A DNA stretch of 64,000 bases from Acidobacteriota bacterium (GCA_025353165.1 JANXRE010000116.1:1-64000), one strand, 5' to 3'. Positions 45,170 through 55,885 are shown, counted from the stretch's first letter. The notes: generated by a model from the sequence alone, not told the origin. A program made the numbers and translations.

Positions 45170-46010
45170 CCGGATTGCGCAGTTCGCCGATCCCTTCCAC
45201 GCGGATGACGACGTCGTCGCCGGCTTGGAGATAGCGCGGCGGCTGGCGCGCAAAGCCGACGCCCGCCGGCGTGCCGGTGGAGACGATGTCGCCCGGTTCG
45301 AGTGTAAACACGCTGGACAGGAACGCGATCAGTTCCGGGATCTTGAAGATCAGCTCGCGGGTATTCGAGTTTTGGAGGGTCTCGCCGTTGATCTCGAGGC
45401 GGATGTCGAGCGCGTGCGGATCGGGGATCTCGTCCGACGAGACCAGGTACGGGCCCATGGGCGCGAACGTGTCGAAGGTCTTGCCCATCAGCCATTGCGA
45501 GGTGGCCATCTGGAAATCGCGGGCGCTGACGTCGTTCACGATGGTGTAGCCGAACACGTGATCGCGCCAGCGATCGGCGGGAATGTGGCGGCCGCCCTTG
45601 CCGATGACGAATGCGAACTCGGCTTCGTAGTCCGGCTGGGTGGAGTTCTTCGGCAGCACGATGGATTCGCCGGGTCCGATAACGCTCGACGAGAATTTGC
45701 TGAAGATGGTGGGGACCTTCGGGATCTCCATCTTCGATTCGGCGGCGTGGTCGCGGTAGTTCAGGCCGACGCAGATGAACTTGGGCGGGCTGGGAATCGG
45801 CGCCAGAAGGTGCACCCCGGATAGCGGTTTGCCCGCTCCCTCCGGTACGGAACGAAGCCATTCCGTAATTCGCCTCACGGCTTCGCTGCCCAGCCGTACC
45901 AGAGAGATCAGGTCGGCAAATCCACCGGAGGAGAGACCGACCACACGGTCTCCGCGGAGAACACCCGCGGCGGCGCGGCCCGCGCCTTCGCGATAGGTAA
46001 CGAATTTCAT
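45150..46010 (-). CDS. Fumarylacetoacetate hydrolase family protein
   Basis: A 286-residue enzyme with the FAH core: ICVGLNYRDHAAES, the metal ligands in PDYEAEFAFVIGK (D/E residues) and IVNDVSARDFQ, and the C-terminal DIVSTGTPAGVGFA. Members cleave C-C bonds in 2-oxo-acids or act as decarboxylases. Substrate not determinable here. The 3' end overlaps der by 20 bp. Confidence 0.9.
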   Translation of the reverse strand: MKFVTYREGAGRAAAGVLRGDRVVGLSSGGFADLISLVRLGSEAVRRITEWLRSVPEGAGKPLSGVHLLAPIPSPPKFICVGLNYRDHAAESKMEIPKVPTIFSKFSSSVIGPGESIVLPKNSTQPDYEAEFAFVIGKGGRHIPADRWRDHVFGYTIVNDVSARDFQMATSQWLMGKTFDTFAPMGPYLVSSDEIPDPHALDIRLEINGETLQNSNTRELIFKIPELIAFLSSVFTLEPGDIVSTGTPAGVGFARQPPRYLQAGDDVVIRVEGIGELRNPVIAAAS

Positions 46011-46058
46011 GGGTGCAAAGTCCTCAATGCAAAGGTAGCAGAGGACTATCCCCGAAAA

Positions 46059-46320
46059 CTAAGAACCCGTGCCAGAGAGCGGGACCGTTTGCGGGCTTGC
46101 TCCGCCGGTGCCGGTGATCGATAGCAAACTTCTCTGAAGCCCTGTGGCGTTGGGCGTGAACGTCACCATTACGTCGCAGGAGGCTCCGGCAGCGAGGCTC
46201 GTGCCGCAGGTGTGGGTCTGTGCGAACTGAGTGGAACTATGGATCCTCGTGATCTGCACCGCGACCGAGCCGACGTTCTTGAGGGTCACGGTTTGGTCGC
46301 CAGCTTCCTGGCCTGGCGAT
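46059..46320 (-). pseudogene. Choice-of-anchor/ASPM-like Ig-domain protein, 3' fragment
   Basis: QTVTLKNVGSVAVQITRIHS then HTCGTSLAAGASCDVMVTFT then SLLSITGTGGASPQTVPLSG is one Ig-like (HYDIN/ASPM type) repeat and the terminus of a secreted protein. The 5' side is replaced by unrelated cytochrome sequence. Confidence 0.6.
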
Positions 46321-46329
46321 GACCGGCAT

Positions 46330-46560
46330 GGTGCTGAAGTTCTCCTATGCCTGGTCGGCCATACCTTGCGGACAGCACGGTTGCGATCTGGGAGTGGCAC
46401 TTGGTTCAGGTTTTGGCGATGTTGTGCTCGGCGATGGAACAGGTCCTCGCCGTGGATGCTGCCCTGTAGTTGCCGAGGATGTTCTCCCTGCGGGATGTTG
46501 CGCATCAGGCTGACGGGGTGCCTTCGCGGTGGCAGCCGCCGCACAGTTTCGGGATTTCCG
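46330..46560 (-). pseudogene. Multihaem cytochrome c fragment
   Basis: IPKLCGGCHREGTPSA is a haem-binding CxxCH motif, followed after a frame change by MRNIPQGEHPRQLQGSIHGE and later KCHSQIATVLSARYG. The SIHGE motif is typical of multihaem c-type cytochromes. Several indels; no ends preserved. Confidence 0.5.
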
Positions 46561-46561
46561 T

Positions 46562-47020
46562 GGTCGTCACGGAGTTCTGGCGCCGTTGGCACATTTCGTT
46601 CTTCAACTGGCTACGCGATTACCTCTGGTTTCTGCTCGGGGGGAATCGGCACGGTTCGCTGACCACCTACCGGAATCTGATGCTGGCCATACTGCTGGGC
46701 GGGTTGTGGCACGGCGCGAGCTGGAGCTTTGTCATCTGGGGCGGTTGGCAGCGGGCCTTGCTCTGGGTGGAACATGCGGCGGGCGTGAGTCCCGGACGCT
46801 ACCGGCGCCGATGGCTCGCGCCGCTCCGGGTTCTGCTCACCTTCCTCTTGGTTTCAATCGGCTGGGTTTTCTTCCGCGCGAGGACTCTTGCGGACGTCAC
46901 ACAGGTGTGCAAGCAGATCATTCGTAAGGGCGGTGGGCTCCCGATCTGCCCGCCGTGGCCATGCTGCTCTTCGCGGCGAAGCCCTTGGCCGCGCATGCCA
47001 CGGTTCCTTTCGTCTATTTT
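46562..47020 (+). pseudogene. MBOAT (AlgI-like) acyltransferase, internal fragment
   Basis: VTEFWRRWHISFFNWLRDYL, LGGNRHGSLTTYRNLMLAIL and GGLWHGASWSFVIWGGWQRA are the conserved MBOAT O-acetyltransferase core, including the catalytic His in LWHG. The N-terminal helices are missing and the C-terminus shifts frame near 46940. Confidence 0.7.
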
Positions 47021-47114
47021 TAATGTTGAATTCACCGTGCAAAAATTGCGTCGTCTCGATAACGAGTACACTAAGGTGCTGCCGCTTCCTTCTTGACGAA
47101 ATCAGGAGAGTTCC

Positions 47115-48740
47115 ATGCCGATAGTTCAATACAGCACAACCCCTCGCTTCATCCTGCAGTACGACGACGCGATTGCGCCCGCGCGCCAGCTTGCCGAGAC
47201 ACTCAGTCACACCATCGAACAAGATTTCTTTTTCATGCGCAGATATCTGCCAAACGACCAAGGTGCATCGCCAGATACCTTCCAGCGCTACCTCACTGTT
47301 GTGATGTTTATCGATGCGAGCAGTAAGACGGCGCTCCATCTAAGCGACCAGGATGCCGCTGCCATACCAGGGCGCGGGGGTGCGAGAAATCATGCCCGGA
47401 AGCCTGGCAGGGGCGGCACAATCTGGCTCAACGCCTTCGGCGCGACGAATCAGCCGCTGACGCCCGATTTCGCGCGCTTCCTGTTTATAGCGGAGATGTC
47501 GGAGCAGCTCATGGATGCCTATGGGTGGGACCCTGGTTCCAGCCGAGGTGAATCGTTGTCCCGCGTTCTTGCGGAGGAGTTCTTTCCCCGAGCCGGTTAC
47601 GCGCCTGAGTGTATCTCCATAGCCCCCTGGTGCAACGACTGGCTCAACTCCTCGCCCCGCTTCGATTATCTGAATCAGAATCCTTCCCCCACTCCGGCCA
47701 ATAAAAATCTTGGGACCGATCTCGACGGGTTGGGCTACGGTTGCGGGATCCTCTTCATCAACTACCTGCGATTCCAACTGGGTTATCCCTTGGACGCAAT
47801 TTGCCAAGCGGGCGGGCCCACTTTCGTTGACGGCTACAAAAATCTCACCGCCCGCACCGACGACCCGTTGGCCGCTATGAATGACCTACTTGCGAAGCAC
47901 TACGGGAAAAGCTACATTAATTTACTGGATAACAATCCGTTCCCGTTGCTCGACGCCAAAGACCGGCGCGTTACGGTGGGCTTCGAACGCTCCGTTAAGG
48001 ATGTCCCCACACAGGAGCCCCGGTTCGGTCACGTTGCCCACGTCTCGCCCTTTCTTACCTGTCCCGTCAAGCGCTATCATTATCACCGATATTTCCAAGC
48101 CGTGACACAGACGTTCACCGCGACTGCCATCGGCTTTGCTCGTCCGATCTTCACATGGAGATTCCACGGCAACCTGCTTCTTTCGTCGGCCGGTGCGAGA
48201 GACGAGGTGGTGACCTTCGACGTCCCCGATCCGGATCATCCCCGGGTTCCTACGTCGGCGTCCGGCAAGGCGCGCTTCGACTGGACATACACTACCCGGT
48301 CGGCCGCCGGCGAGTTACCGGAGGGAGTGCTGGTGGTTACGAATGACTCTTTCGACGGCGTGTACCATCTGGACGTAAAAGTGGAAGTGGCTGAAACCTT
48401 CGACGGCGATACAACGGTGTCGGCCGACGTTACGCTCGATTTCGAGTCCGTGCAAATCGTTTATGAACCTCAGTTTTACGAGGACCTCAAAGTCTGTGAA
48501 GGGCGTTTCCAGTCGGCTGTGGCAAAGTTGCACAAGGAAGTAGACTTGGTGCTCGACCGGCCCGACCCTCCGAGAGGCCGACCGTTGGAAGAAACAATTA
48601 AAGCAGTAGACGCGATTCGGATTGAAATTGCGCAAATTCACCAGCGGGACCCTCAACTTGGGAAACAAGCCATCGAGTATGCCGCGACTCGACTTCAAAT
48701 CGACCCCAAGCTCCTGGTTCCGTCGAAAGTGGTCAGCTAA
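47115..48740 (+). CDS. Unknown 541-residue protein
   Basis: An apparently intact gene with ribosome-binding site AGGAGA ten bases before the ATG. There is no signal peptide or TM segment. Residues 30-330 are alpha/beta (TIEQDFFFMRRYLPNDQG; ARFLFIAEMSEQLMDAYGWD; LGYGCGILFINYLRFQLGYP), then a beta-rich domain (about 330-455) and a helical end. No domain recognised. The surroundings are gene fragments, so it may be an isolated acquisition. Confidence 0.6.
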   Translation: MPIVQYSTTPRFILQYDDAIAPARQLAETLSHTIEQDFFFMRRYLPNDQGASPDTFQRYLTVVMFIDASSKTALHLSDQDAAAIPGRGGARNHARKPGRGGTIWLNAFGATNQPLTPDFARFLFIAEMSEQLMDAYGWDPGSSRGESLSRVLAEEFFPRAGYAPECISIAPWCNDWLNSSPRFDYLNQNPSPTPANKNLGTDLDGLGYGCGILFINYLRFQLGYPLDAICQAGGPTFVDGYKNLTARTDDPLAAMNDLLAKHYGKSYINLLDNNPFPLLDAKDRRVTVGFERSVKDVPTQEPRFGHVAHVSPFLTCPVKRYHYHRYFQAVTQTFTATAIGFARPIFTWRFHGNLLLSSAGARDEVVTFDVPDPDHPRVPTSASGKARFDWTYTTRSAAGELPEGVLVVTNDSFDGVYHLDVKVEVAETFDGDTTVSADVTLDFESVQIVYEPQFYEDLKVCEGRFQSAVAKLHKEVDLVLDRPDPPRGRPLEETIKAVDAIRIEIAQIHQRDPQLGKQAIEYAATRLQIDPKLLVPSKVVS

Positions 48741-49214
48741 GCAGGGCATGCTTTAGATAAATGATCCATGGCGGCTAATGAGGGGAGTAATCCGAAGCAA
48801 ACGAGTACCTCTCACCTGAACTAATCAGGGATCGGCCCGTTGTTTACGGAAAGAATTCATCGCCGATTCCAAGCCGCCCTTTGAGTGGGCTACTTCAGTG
48901 AAACGTAGCCGATCAGCGCTCCTTTCAAGCTATCCAGGCCGATTGCCTCCGCGATTGCAGGCAAAGCTTCCTGAATCGTCACTTCGATGCAGGCCCGCTG
49001 CACCTTGACTTGTTTTCGAAAAGCCACCGAGAGTAGTTACCTGCCCTCTTCTGAAGACTCTCGAGTTGCCTGATTTGCAGCGTGGAGTTTCGCCCACCCC
49101 AGCGGCGACCCGTGCTGGAGCTGGCATCCTCATTCTTTGGGAGGCCACCCCGAAAGGTTTTGAATCTCTTGAACGGCATTTTGCATCGCGCGAGATGTGG
49201 AGTTCACCCCGTCA
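48741..49214. other. No convincing gene
   Basis: Short minus-strand frames near 48979-49179 (LQIRQLESLQKRAGNYSRW) have some protein character but no start or family. Probably relic sequence. Confidence 0.35.
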
Positions 49215-51035
49215 ATGAATATTCGAATCACGTCCTGCGTAACCTGCGCCTGTCTGCTCGGTACGCTCGCAACCGTTGCGCTCGCGCAAACCCCGGCACC
49301 CAACGTCTACGTTGTGCATAACCTTGTTTCCGATCTACCCGGCATAGCGGATAAGCAGGACGCCAACCTGGTCAACCCTTGGGGGAATGCCTTGGTCCCG
49401 GACCGTTCTGGATTGCGAATAACGGCACAGGCACCTCCACTCTTTATGACGGCACCGGGACGGCGACGCCCTTGATCGTCAAGATTCCTTCTGCCAGTTC
49501 TGCGGCAGGAGGCCCGGTGACGGGAATTGTTTTCAATTCCTTCAACGCCTCCCCGAACGTGCTGAATGTCGCTGCCGGTAAAACCGCTTTGTTCCTGTTC
49601 TGTTCGGAGGATGGCGTGATCAGCGGCTGGAACTACGGCGTGGACGCAACAAACGCGAAGATCCTCGTGAATAATTCCGCGTCGGGCGCAGTCTACAAGG
49701 GATGCGCATTAGGGGGGACTGCCGCAGCGCCTCTCTTTTTCGCAGCCAACTTTAATAGCGGTAAGGTAGACGTGTTCGATGGCAAATTTCTGCCGGTCAG
49801 CTTGACAGGCGCTTTCCAGAACCCCATGATTCCGGCAGGCTTCGCGCCTTTTAACGTTCAGGTGATCCAGGGCCGCGTGTTTGTGACGTATGCGCGGCAG
49901 AATGCCGCTAAACACGATGACGTCGCCGGGGCGGGCAGCGGCTTCCTTGCCACATATGACTTGAACGGCAATCTGATGAGTAACCTCGTGGCGCAAGGCG
50001 TGTTGAACTCGCCGTGGGGCATCGCTCTTGCGCCGGCCACCTTCGGCGCGTTCGGCGGAGACCTGCTGGTGGGCAATCTCCGCGATGGTCGCATCAATGC
50101 CTTCGACCCCAATACCGGAGTACTGCTCGGAACATTGCAGGATCCGCAAGGCAATCCGATCAAGATCCCCGGACTGATGGTCGCTCATCTTTGGCAATGG
50201 CACGCGCAACAAAGATGTCGGCACGCTCTATTTCGCAGCAGGCATCGGCGGCGGCCCGGAGTATGGATCTCTCGAAACCCATGGCCTGTTCGGCAGCATC
50301 CAGGCACCTGCGGCTTTCCAGACCAGCAATGTCGTGAACGCCGCCAGTTTTCTCGCCGGCGCCATCGCGCCGAACACCTGGACGGCCATCACCGGAAATG
50401 GACTCTCCGCCATGCAGGGCGCCTGGAATGTCACAAGTAGCGCGCTGCCGACGCAATTGAATAACGTTACGGTTACCGTGAACGGCGAAGCGGCTCCCAT
50501 CAGCTACACCAGCAACACGCAAATCAACTTCCTCGTACCGGCCGACATTCAACCCGGCACGCCGGCCAAGATCCAGATCACGAACAACGGTCTGCCGAGC
50601 GCGGTGATCTCGGTTCCCGTCAACGCACTCGCGCCGGCATTGTTTATCATCGGCACCGGCCCCAACGGCAACAACTACATCGCCGCGACACATTTGGATG
50701 GTACGTTGATCGGCCCCACGGCAGTATTGAAGACGGCGACTCCAGCGAAACCGGGGGAGACGATCGCGTTGTATGCGACTGGTTTGGGTGTAACCAGCCC
50801 TGGCATTCCCAATGGTCAGACCATCACAACTCCGCTCGCATTACCCGTGTTGCCAACGGTAGTGATCGATGGGCTGCCGGCGACGGTGCAGTACGCGGGA
50901 CTCACCGGCACTGGTTTGTACCAGCTGAACGTCACGATTCCGATGGGCGTGATGACCAACTCGGACGTGCTTGCCGTCGCGCTGCTGGGCAATGGCGACA
51001 CGCAGTCCAACGCCTTTCTCACCATTAGCCAGTAA
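49215..51035 (+). pseudogene. TIGR03118-type secreted protein with TIGR03437-like C-terminus, two indels
   Basis: Signal peptide MNIRITSCVTCACLLGTLAT then NVYVVHNLVSDLPGIADKQD and ANLVNPWGN, in frame 1. After a one-base loss near 49393 frame 2 continues with PGPFWIANNGTGTSTLYDGT and a beta-propeller-like body to GNPIKIPGL. After a one-base gain near 50178 frame 3 continues with SLIFGNGTRNKDVGTLYFAA and the C-terminal domain TSNVVNAASFLAGAIAPNTW ... ETIALYATGLG. Without the two indels it would be a complete secreted protein of about 600 residues. Confidence 0.75.
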
Positions 51036-51578
51036 AACGAACCGAGCAGGTTGCGAACGGGGTTTTCGCGGCCTGCTCTGACCGGCGAGTGCTTTCACTT
51101 CCACTTGCCCAGGTTTTCGGGCGCTGTGACACTGCACTCCGGCAAATTCGTCATCACCCCGGCCCCTGCACGCTGATGTTCATCGCCGGTTCTACATCCC
51201 GAATACTTCGGATACTTTACGCGGCGCGGAACCTCGCTTTCCTGAGCATGCGGTGCCAATGTCGAACCTGACCGAACTACCGGAGCGGTAGCTTTATTGT
51301 TTTTCTTGTTTGAGCGGATTGGCGGGCCGCATCAAGAATCTCGCTCACTATCATGTTGGTGTGTAACGATGAACGCCGTCGCCTTCGCTGATGTCTCCTC
51401 TGATTACGGATGCCATGAAGTGGAGGGGATCGTCGTACGGGGCATTGATGTGAACCGCTTCGCTAATTTGGCCGTCAGAGTCGTGCTGGGAACCATACAT
51501 TGATCCGCACTTTGCGGAGAAGGTAAGCGGCTGTTCTGGGGCAGATGGTGCCGTTCGGCTATTAACGCGCGCGGCGAC
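51036..51578. other. No convincing gene
   Basis: No recognisable coding frame, RNA or repeat. It separates the broken secreted protein from glnD. Confidence 0.4.
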
Positions 51579-53975
51579 TTACGCCGGGCCTCCGCTACGG
51601 CCCGAGGATGCACTGGCCGCCGGACCGCATACGCTCAGGAGATCGCGGCGCAGTTGGTTGTGCAGTCCCGTGTCCAGCGGGCGTTGGTCGCGCGTGACGT
51701 AAAACACGTCGATCGCTTTGTGGCCTTCCGTGCCGATCAGAACTACCTCGATGTTGCACCCCGCCGCGGACAGCGTCGATCCGAGATCGTATAACAACCC
51801 GGGCCGGTCCTCGGCGACAATCTCGATCAATGTCGCAGACGGCGAAGCGTTGTTGTCGAATCGGACCCTCGGCTCGAGACTCCCCGGGCGCAGACGGGGC
51901 AACGGCCGGCGCTGCAACAGGCGGCGCACATCCTCCTTGCCCAGCGCCACCCGCACCAGCATGTATTCCAGGCGCTCGGATTCCTGCGGGTTCAGATCGA
52001 GCGTTCGCAGCGGGTCGGCGAAAATGAACGTGTCCAGGATTGTGCCCGTGCTGTTGGAAAAGGCCTCGGCTTTGAGGATGTTGAAGCCGAAAGCCGCGAG
52101 CGCTCCGGCAAACGAAGCGAACAGCCCGGCGCGGTCCTTGGCCGCTACAACTACCTGGTAAAAACCGTTCAGTTGTTTCACCTCGACGGCCGCGCCGGAA
52201 GCCTGGGCGTGGGTTGCGAGCTCCAGGTGGGCTTCCATCTGGGCGCGGGTGTGAGTGCGCTGATACCGCTTCGGGAAGCCTTCCAAAAACTCCGCCAGTA
52301 CCGGGCTCGCGTCCGGCAAATCGTGGATGCGCTGGGTGGCGAGTTCGCGCGTCAGCTCCTCGTACCCCGCCAGATACGCCCGCCAGAGCTGCTCGGCGCG
52401 CCAGGGAGTCATGGCCGCCGGATGAACCGCGGTGATGTCGGCGTAGGTGAGCAGCGTCAGCAGTTTCAGGCGCTCCACCGTGCCCACGCTCTCCGCGATC
52501 TGGCGCGCGGTGGCCGGGTCCGCCAGGTCGCGCGAGGTAATCATGGCCGACAGAGTCAGATGCTGATCGATCAGAAACAGCACCGTGTCGAAGTCCAGGG
52601 GCGGCAATTCCGCGCGGCTCCCGATGGCGCGCGCCAGCTCCATCGAAATTTGCACGTGATTCCCGGACCCCTTGCCGATGTCGTGCAGGACCAGCGCAAA
52701 GCGCAGGAGGTCCGGCCGGTCGATCTCGGCGAACAGGTCGCGGAAACGGGAGTCCTCGATGAATTCGAGCGACTCGATGGCCACCAGCGTGTGCTCGTCG
52801 ACGGTGTAGCGGTGGTAGAAGTCGCGAACCACGAGGCATTCGATGCGGCGCCATTCCGGGATCCACGCGACCAGCGCCCCGGCGTTCTGCGCGGCGCGCA
52901 GTCCCCCGGAGGCGCGTTGCTGGAGAAGGATCGAGCGCCAGCCGGGCCATTTTGGGGCTGCGCTTTTCGTTTTTGCGAAGTGCTCGGAGAGACGCGCTTC
53001 CGTGTCCGCGGCTAACTCCAGTCCGTGACGGCCGAGGAACGCGAACAGGCGAACCGGCAAATCCGGATCACTCTCCAACTGGGCCGGCGTTCGCAAGTAA
53101 ACGCGCTCCCGGGAGACCGTGAAATCCTGGTTCGACAAGCGCGAGCGCCAATCGCGGAACTGATCGAGCAGCGACGCATTGCGCTCTTCCGCCGACTGCA
53201 GACGCCGGTTCGTCTCGGTGAGAATCGCCCGGGCGTGGCGGTAATACCCGCGCATCGTCTCGCCGGGACGCTCGCCGATCTGCTCCTGCGCATCGAATTC
53301 AAGTACGTTCTGGTCCCGGCCCACCCGCTCGTGCAGGAAGAAACGCAGCGGCGCGAGGAAGCTCATCGGCCCGTCGGAATCGAAGCCGGATTCCGATCCG
53401 AGCAGGCCGCCGAGCCAGTGGATCACGTGCAGGTCCCGCAGCCCGCCGGGCGAATCCTTGATGTTCGGTTCGAGCTGGAAAATCGTATTGTGAAACTTCG
53501 CGTGGCGCTCGCGAGTCAGCTTCGCCAGATTGCGCGCCAGATCCTTCCCGCGTGAACGGAGGAACTGCGGCCATCCGCGCTCGAGGTCGGACCAGGCCGC
53601 GGCCGCCCCGCACAGGAACCGGCGATCCAGCAGGCTGGTGTTCAGCTCGGCGTTGGCGTCGTGCAGCGTCAGGCATTCGTTCACGTTCCGCACGGAGTGG
53701 CTGAGGCGCAGGCCGTCGTCCCAGATCTGCTGAACGAACGAGCCGACCGGCGCGCGGCAGGACTGCAAATCGACGCTGTCGGGCAGCAGCACAAGGACGT
53801 CGACATCCGATTGCGGGAAGAGCTCCCGCCGCCCGAACCCGCCAACGGCCAGGACGGAGGCGGCAGGAATAGCGGCCGAAAGGTGCGCCTCCCAGGCCGC
53901 GATCACACGCGCGTTGACCTCCGCAGTCCTGCGCTGCAGGCGGGCGGCGGCTTCCATTGAAGTCAGGAGCGGCAT
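51579..53975 (-). CDS. glnD: Bifunctional uridylyltransferase/uridylyl-removing enzyme
   Basis: A 798-residue PII-modifying enzyme. Nucleotidyltransferase motif GGFGRRELFPQSDVDVLVLL (about 45-64), the HD domain with LHDIGKG (about 445), and two C-terminal ACT domains (GFYQVVVAAKDRAGLFASFA; LIEIVAEDRPGLLYDLGSTL). It uridylylates PII when nitrogen is low and removes UMP when glutamine is high. Operon order amt-glnB-glnD, 6 bp after glnB. Its last two thirds are duplicated as a pseudogene at 31339-32702. Confidence 0.95.
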   Translation of the reverse strand: MPLLTSMEAAARLQRRTAEVNARVIAAWEAHLSAAIPAASVLAVGGFGRRELFPQSDVDVLVLLPDSVDLQSCRAPVGSFVQQIWDDGLRLSHSVRNVNECLTLHDANAELNTSLLDRRFLCGAAAAWSDLERGWPQFLRSRGKDLARNLAKLTRERHAKFHNTIFQLEPNIKDSPGGLRDLHVIHWLGGLLGSESGFDSDGPMSFLAPLRFFLHERVGRDQNVLEFDAQEQIGERPGETMRGYYRHARAILTETNRRLQSAEERNASLLDQFRDWRSRLSNQDFTVSRERVYLRTPAQLESDPDLPVRLFAFLGRHGLELAADTEARLSEHFAKTKSAAPKWPGWRSILLQQRASGGLRAAQNAGALVAWIPEWRRIECLVVRDFYHRYTVDEHTLVAIESLEFIEDSRFRDLFAEIDRPDLLRFALVLHDIGKGSGNHVQISMELARAIGSRAELPPLDFDTVLFLIDQHLTLSAMITSRDLADPATARQIAESVGTVERLKLLTLLTYADITAVHPAAMTPWRAEQLWRAYLAGYEELTRELATQRIHDLPDASPVLAEFLEGFPKRYQRTHTRAQMEAHLELATHAQASGAAVEVKQLNGFYQVVVAAKDRAGLFASFAGALAAFGFNILKAEAFSNSTGTILDTFIFADPLRTLDLNPQESERLEYMLVRVALGKEDVRRLLQRRPLPRLRPGSLEPRVRFDNNASPSATLIEIVAEDRPGLLYDLGSTLSAAGCNIEVVLIGTEGHKAIDVFYVTRDQRPLDTGLHNQLRRDLLSVCGPAASASSGRSGGPA

Positions 53976-53981
53976 GGAGGA

Positions 53982-54320
53982 TTAAAGCGCTGCGTCTCCC
54001 CGGTCGTCATTCCGGATGCGCACGGCTTCCGCTACGTCGTAGACGAACACCTTCCCGTCGCCGATCTTTCCGCTACGCGCGGCACGGACGAGCGTCGAGA
54101 TGACTTCCTCGCAGCGGTCGTCCGGGACGACCAGCTCCAGCTTCACCTTCGGCAGCAGGTCCACCTGGTACTCCATGCCGCGGTACACCTCTTTATGTCC
54201 CTTCTGCCGGCCGTGGCCGCGGGCCTCGAGGATCGTCATGCCATCGACGCCGATGCCCTTTAGCGCTTCCTTGACCTCTTCGAGCTTGTGCGGCTGAATG
54301 ATCGCTTCGATTTTTTTCAT
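53982..54320 (-). CDS. glnB: Nitrogen regulatory protein PII
   Basis: A 112-residue PII protein, starting MKKIEAIIQPHKLEEVKEAL. The T-loop with uridylylated Tyr51 is in KEVYRGMEYQVDLLPKVKLE; the B-loop and C-terminal signature (TLVRAARSGKIGDGKVFVYD) are intact. It senses ATP/ADP and 2-oxoglutarate and gates the ammonium channel. Between amt and glnD. GlnK is an equally fitting name given the amt linkage. Confidence 0.95.
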   Translation of the reverse strand: MKKIEAIIQPHKLEEVKEALKGIGVDGMTILEARGHGRQKGHKEVYRGMEYQVDLLPKVKLELVVPDDRCEEVISTLVRAARSGKIGDGKVFVYDVAEAVRIRNDDRGDAAL

Positions 54321-54329
54321 AGGGTTCTT

Positions 54330-55709
54330 CTACGACTCGAGATTGTAGCCTTCCTCGCCGTGCATGGTGATGTCGAGACCTTCGATTTCCTGCTCGCGGC
54401 TGACGCGCACACCCAGAAGGAGGTCGCAGATCTTGAGGATTACGAGCGTTCCAACCACCGCGAGAACGCAAGCGATCACAACTCCGGCCGCTTGATTCAG
54501 GACTTGCATCGGATGGCCATCCACCCATCCGAGCGGGAGCGCGTGGCCGGCGGCATCCTTGAATCCGTCGTTCACCAGGTTGGTGGCGAAGACTCCGGTG
54601 AGCAGGGCGCCGAGCGTCCCGCCGATTCCGTGCACGCCGAAAGCATCCAGCGCGTCGTCGTAGCCCAGCCGGCTTTTCACCACCGCGACCATGAAGTAAC
54701 AGACGATGCCGGCCGCGAAGCCGATGATCAGCGCGGGGAAGGGTTTCACGAAGCCGGACGCGGGCGTGATCGCGACCAGCCCCGCGACGGAGCCCGATAT
54801 TGCGCCCAGCATGCTGGGCTTGCCGCTTCGCAGCCATTCCGCCAGCACCCAGCCCAGGGCGGCCGCGGCGGCGGCGAAGTGCGTGGCCACAAAGGCGCTA
54901 GTTGCCAGGCTGGAAGCCGCGAGGGCGCTGCCGGCATTGAATCCGAACCAGCCCACCCAGAGAAGGCAGGCCCCCACGGAACTAAGCACCAGGCTGTGGG
55001 GCTTCATCGGCTCGACCCTGTACCCCTCCCGCCGGCCGAGATAAAGCGCGCAGACCAGCGCCGACACTCCGGAAGTGATGTGAACCACCGTGCCGCCCGC
55101 GAAATCAAAGGATGGGATTCGGCCGCCCAGGAAGGCGTTCAGAAAGCCGCCCTTGCCCCACACCATGTGCGCCATCGGAAAGTAGACCACGAGCGCCCAT
55201 AAAACGGTGAACAAAAGCATGGCGCTGAACTTCATGCGCTCGGCGAACGCGCCCGATATGAGAGCCGGAGTGATAATCGCGAACATCAACTGGTACACCA
55301 TGAACGTCTGCTGAGGTATGGTTGCCGCATAATCGCCGTTGGGCGCGGCGCCCACGCCGTTCAGGAATGCGTACCGCAGGTCTCCCACGAAAGCGTTTCC
55401 TTCTCCAAAGGCCAGACTGTAACCGACGACGGCCCACAACACCGTGACGACCGCCATCAAAATAAAGCTGTGCATCATCGTCCCGAGCACGTTCTTGCGG
55501 CGGACGAGCCCGCCATAAAACAGCGCCAAACCCGGTCCGGTCATCATGAGAACCAGGGCCGCGCTCACCAGCATCCAGGCGTTGTCGCCCGCGCTCTGCG
55601 CGTTTTTCACCGCTCGCTCGAGATCGGCGAGCTTTTGATCCAGGTTCGGCGCGGCCTGGGCCAGGGCCAGCGCCGGTACGAGTAGACCGGTCGCCAAGAC
55701 TGTATTCAT
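54330..55709 (-). CDS. amt: Ammonium transporter
   Basis: A 459-residue Amt/MEP channel with a signal-like start, a short extracytoplasmic helix and the 11-TM core. DNAWMLVSAALVLMMTGPGL, ALFYGGLVRRKNVLGTMMHS, FAGGTVVHITSGVSALVCAL and DDALDAFGVHGIGGTLGALL include the twin-histidine pore (the H in FAGGTVVH and in FGVHG). First gene of the nitrogen operon; a 175-bp leader separates it from the next gene. Confidence 0.96.
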   Translation of the reverse strand: MNTVLATGLLVPALALAQAAPNLDQKLADLERAVKNAQSAGDNAWMLVSAALVLMMTGPGLALFYGGLVRRKNVLGTMMHSFILMAVVTVLWAVVGYSLAFGEGNAFVGDLRYAFLNGVGAAPNGDYAATIPQQTFMVYQLMFAIITPALISGAFAERMKFSAMLLFTVLWALVVYFPMAHMVWGKGGFLNAFLGGRIPSFDFAGGTVVHITSGVSALVCALYLGRREGYRVEPMKPHSLVLSSVGACLLWVGWFGFNAGSALAASSLATSAFVATHFAAAAAALGWVLAEWLRSGKPSMLGAISGSVAGLVAITPASGFVKPFPALIIGFAAGIVCYFMVAVVKSRLGYDDALDAFGVHGIGGTLGALLTGVFATNLVNDGFKDAAGHALPLGWVDGHPMQVLNQAAGVVIACVLAVVGTLVILKICDLLLGVRVSREQEIEGLDITMHGEEGYNLES

Positions 55710-55885
55710 CTCCTCTCCTGTGGGAGGCTGGTTCCCGTTGTTCGCTGCGTCGCGAGGGTTGGCCAGACCTGCGGGGTTGAAACAGAGGTAATCCTGATTA
55801 TAGAGAACGGAACGGGGTTGGAAGAACGGAAGTTTTTAATAGGGGGTATCAGAGATTTCTATCGAGAACATCAAAGTTGGAGTGC

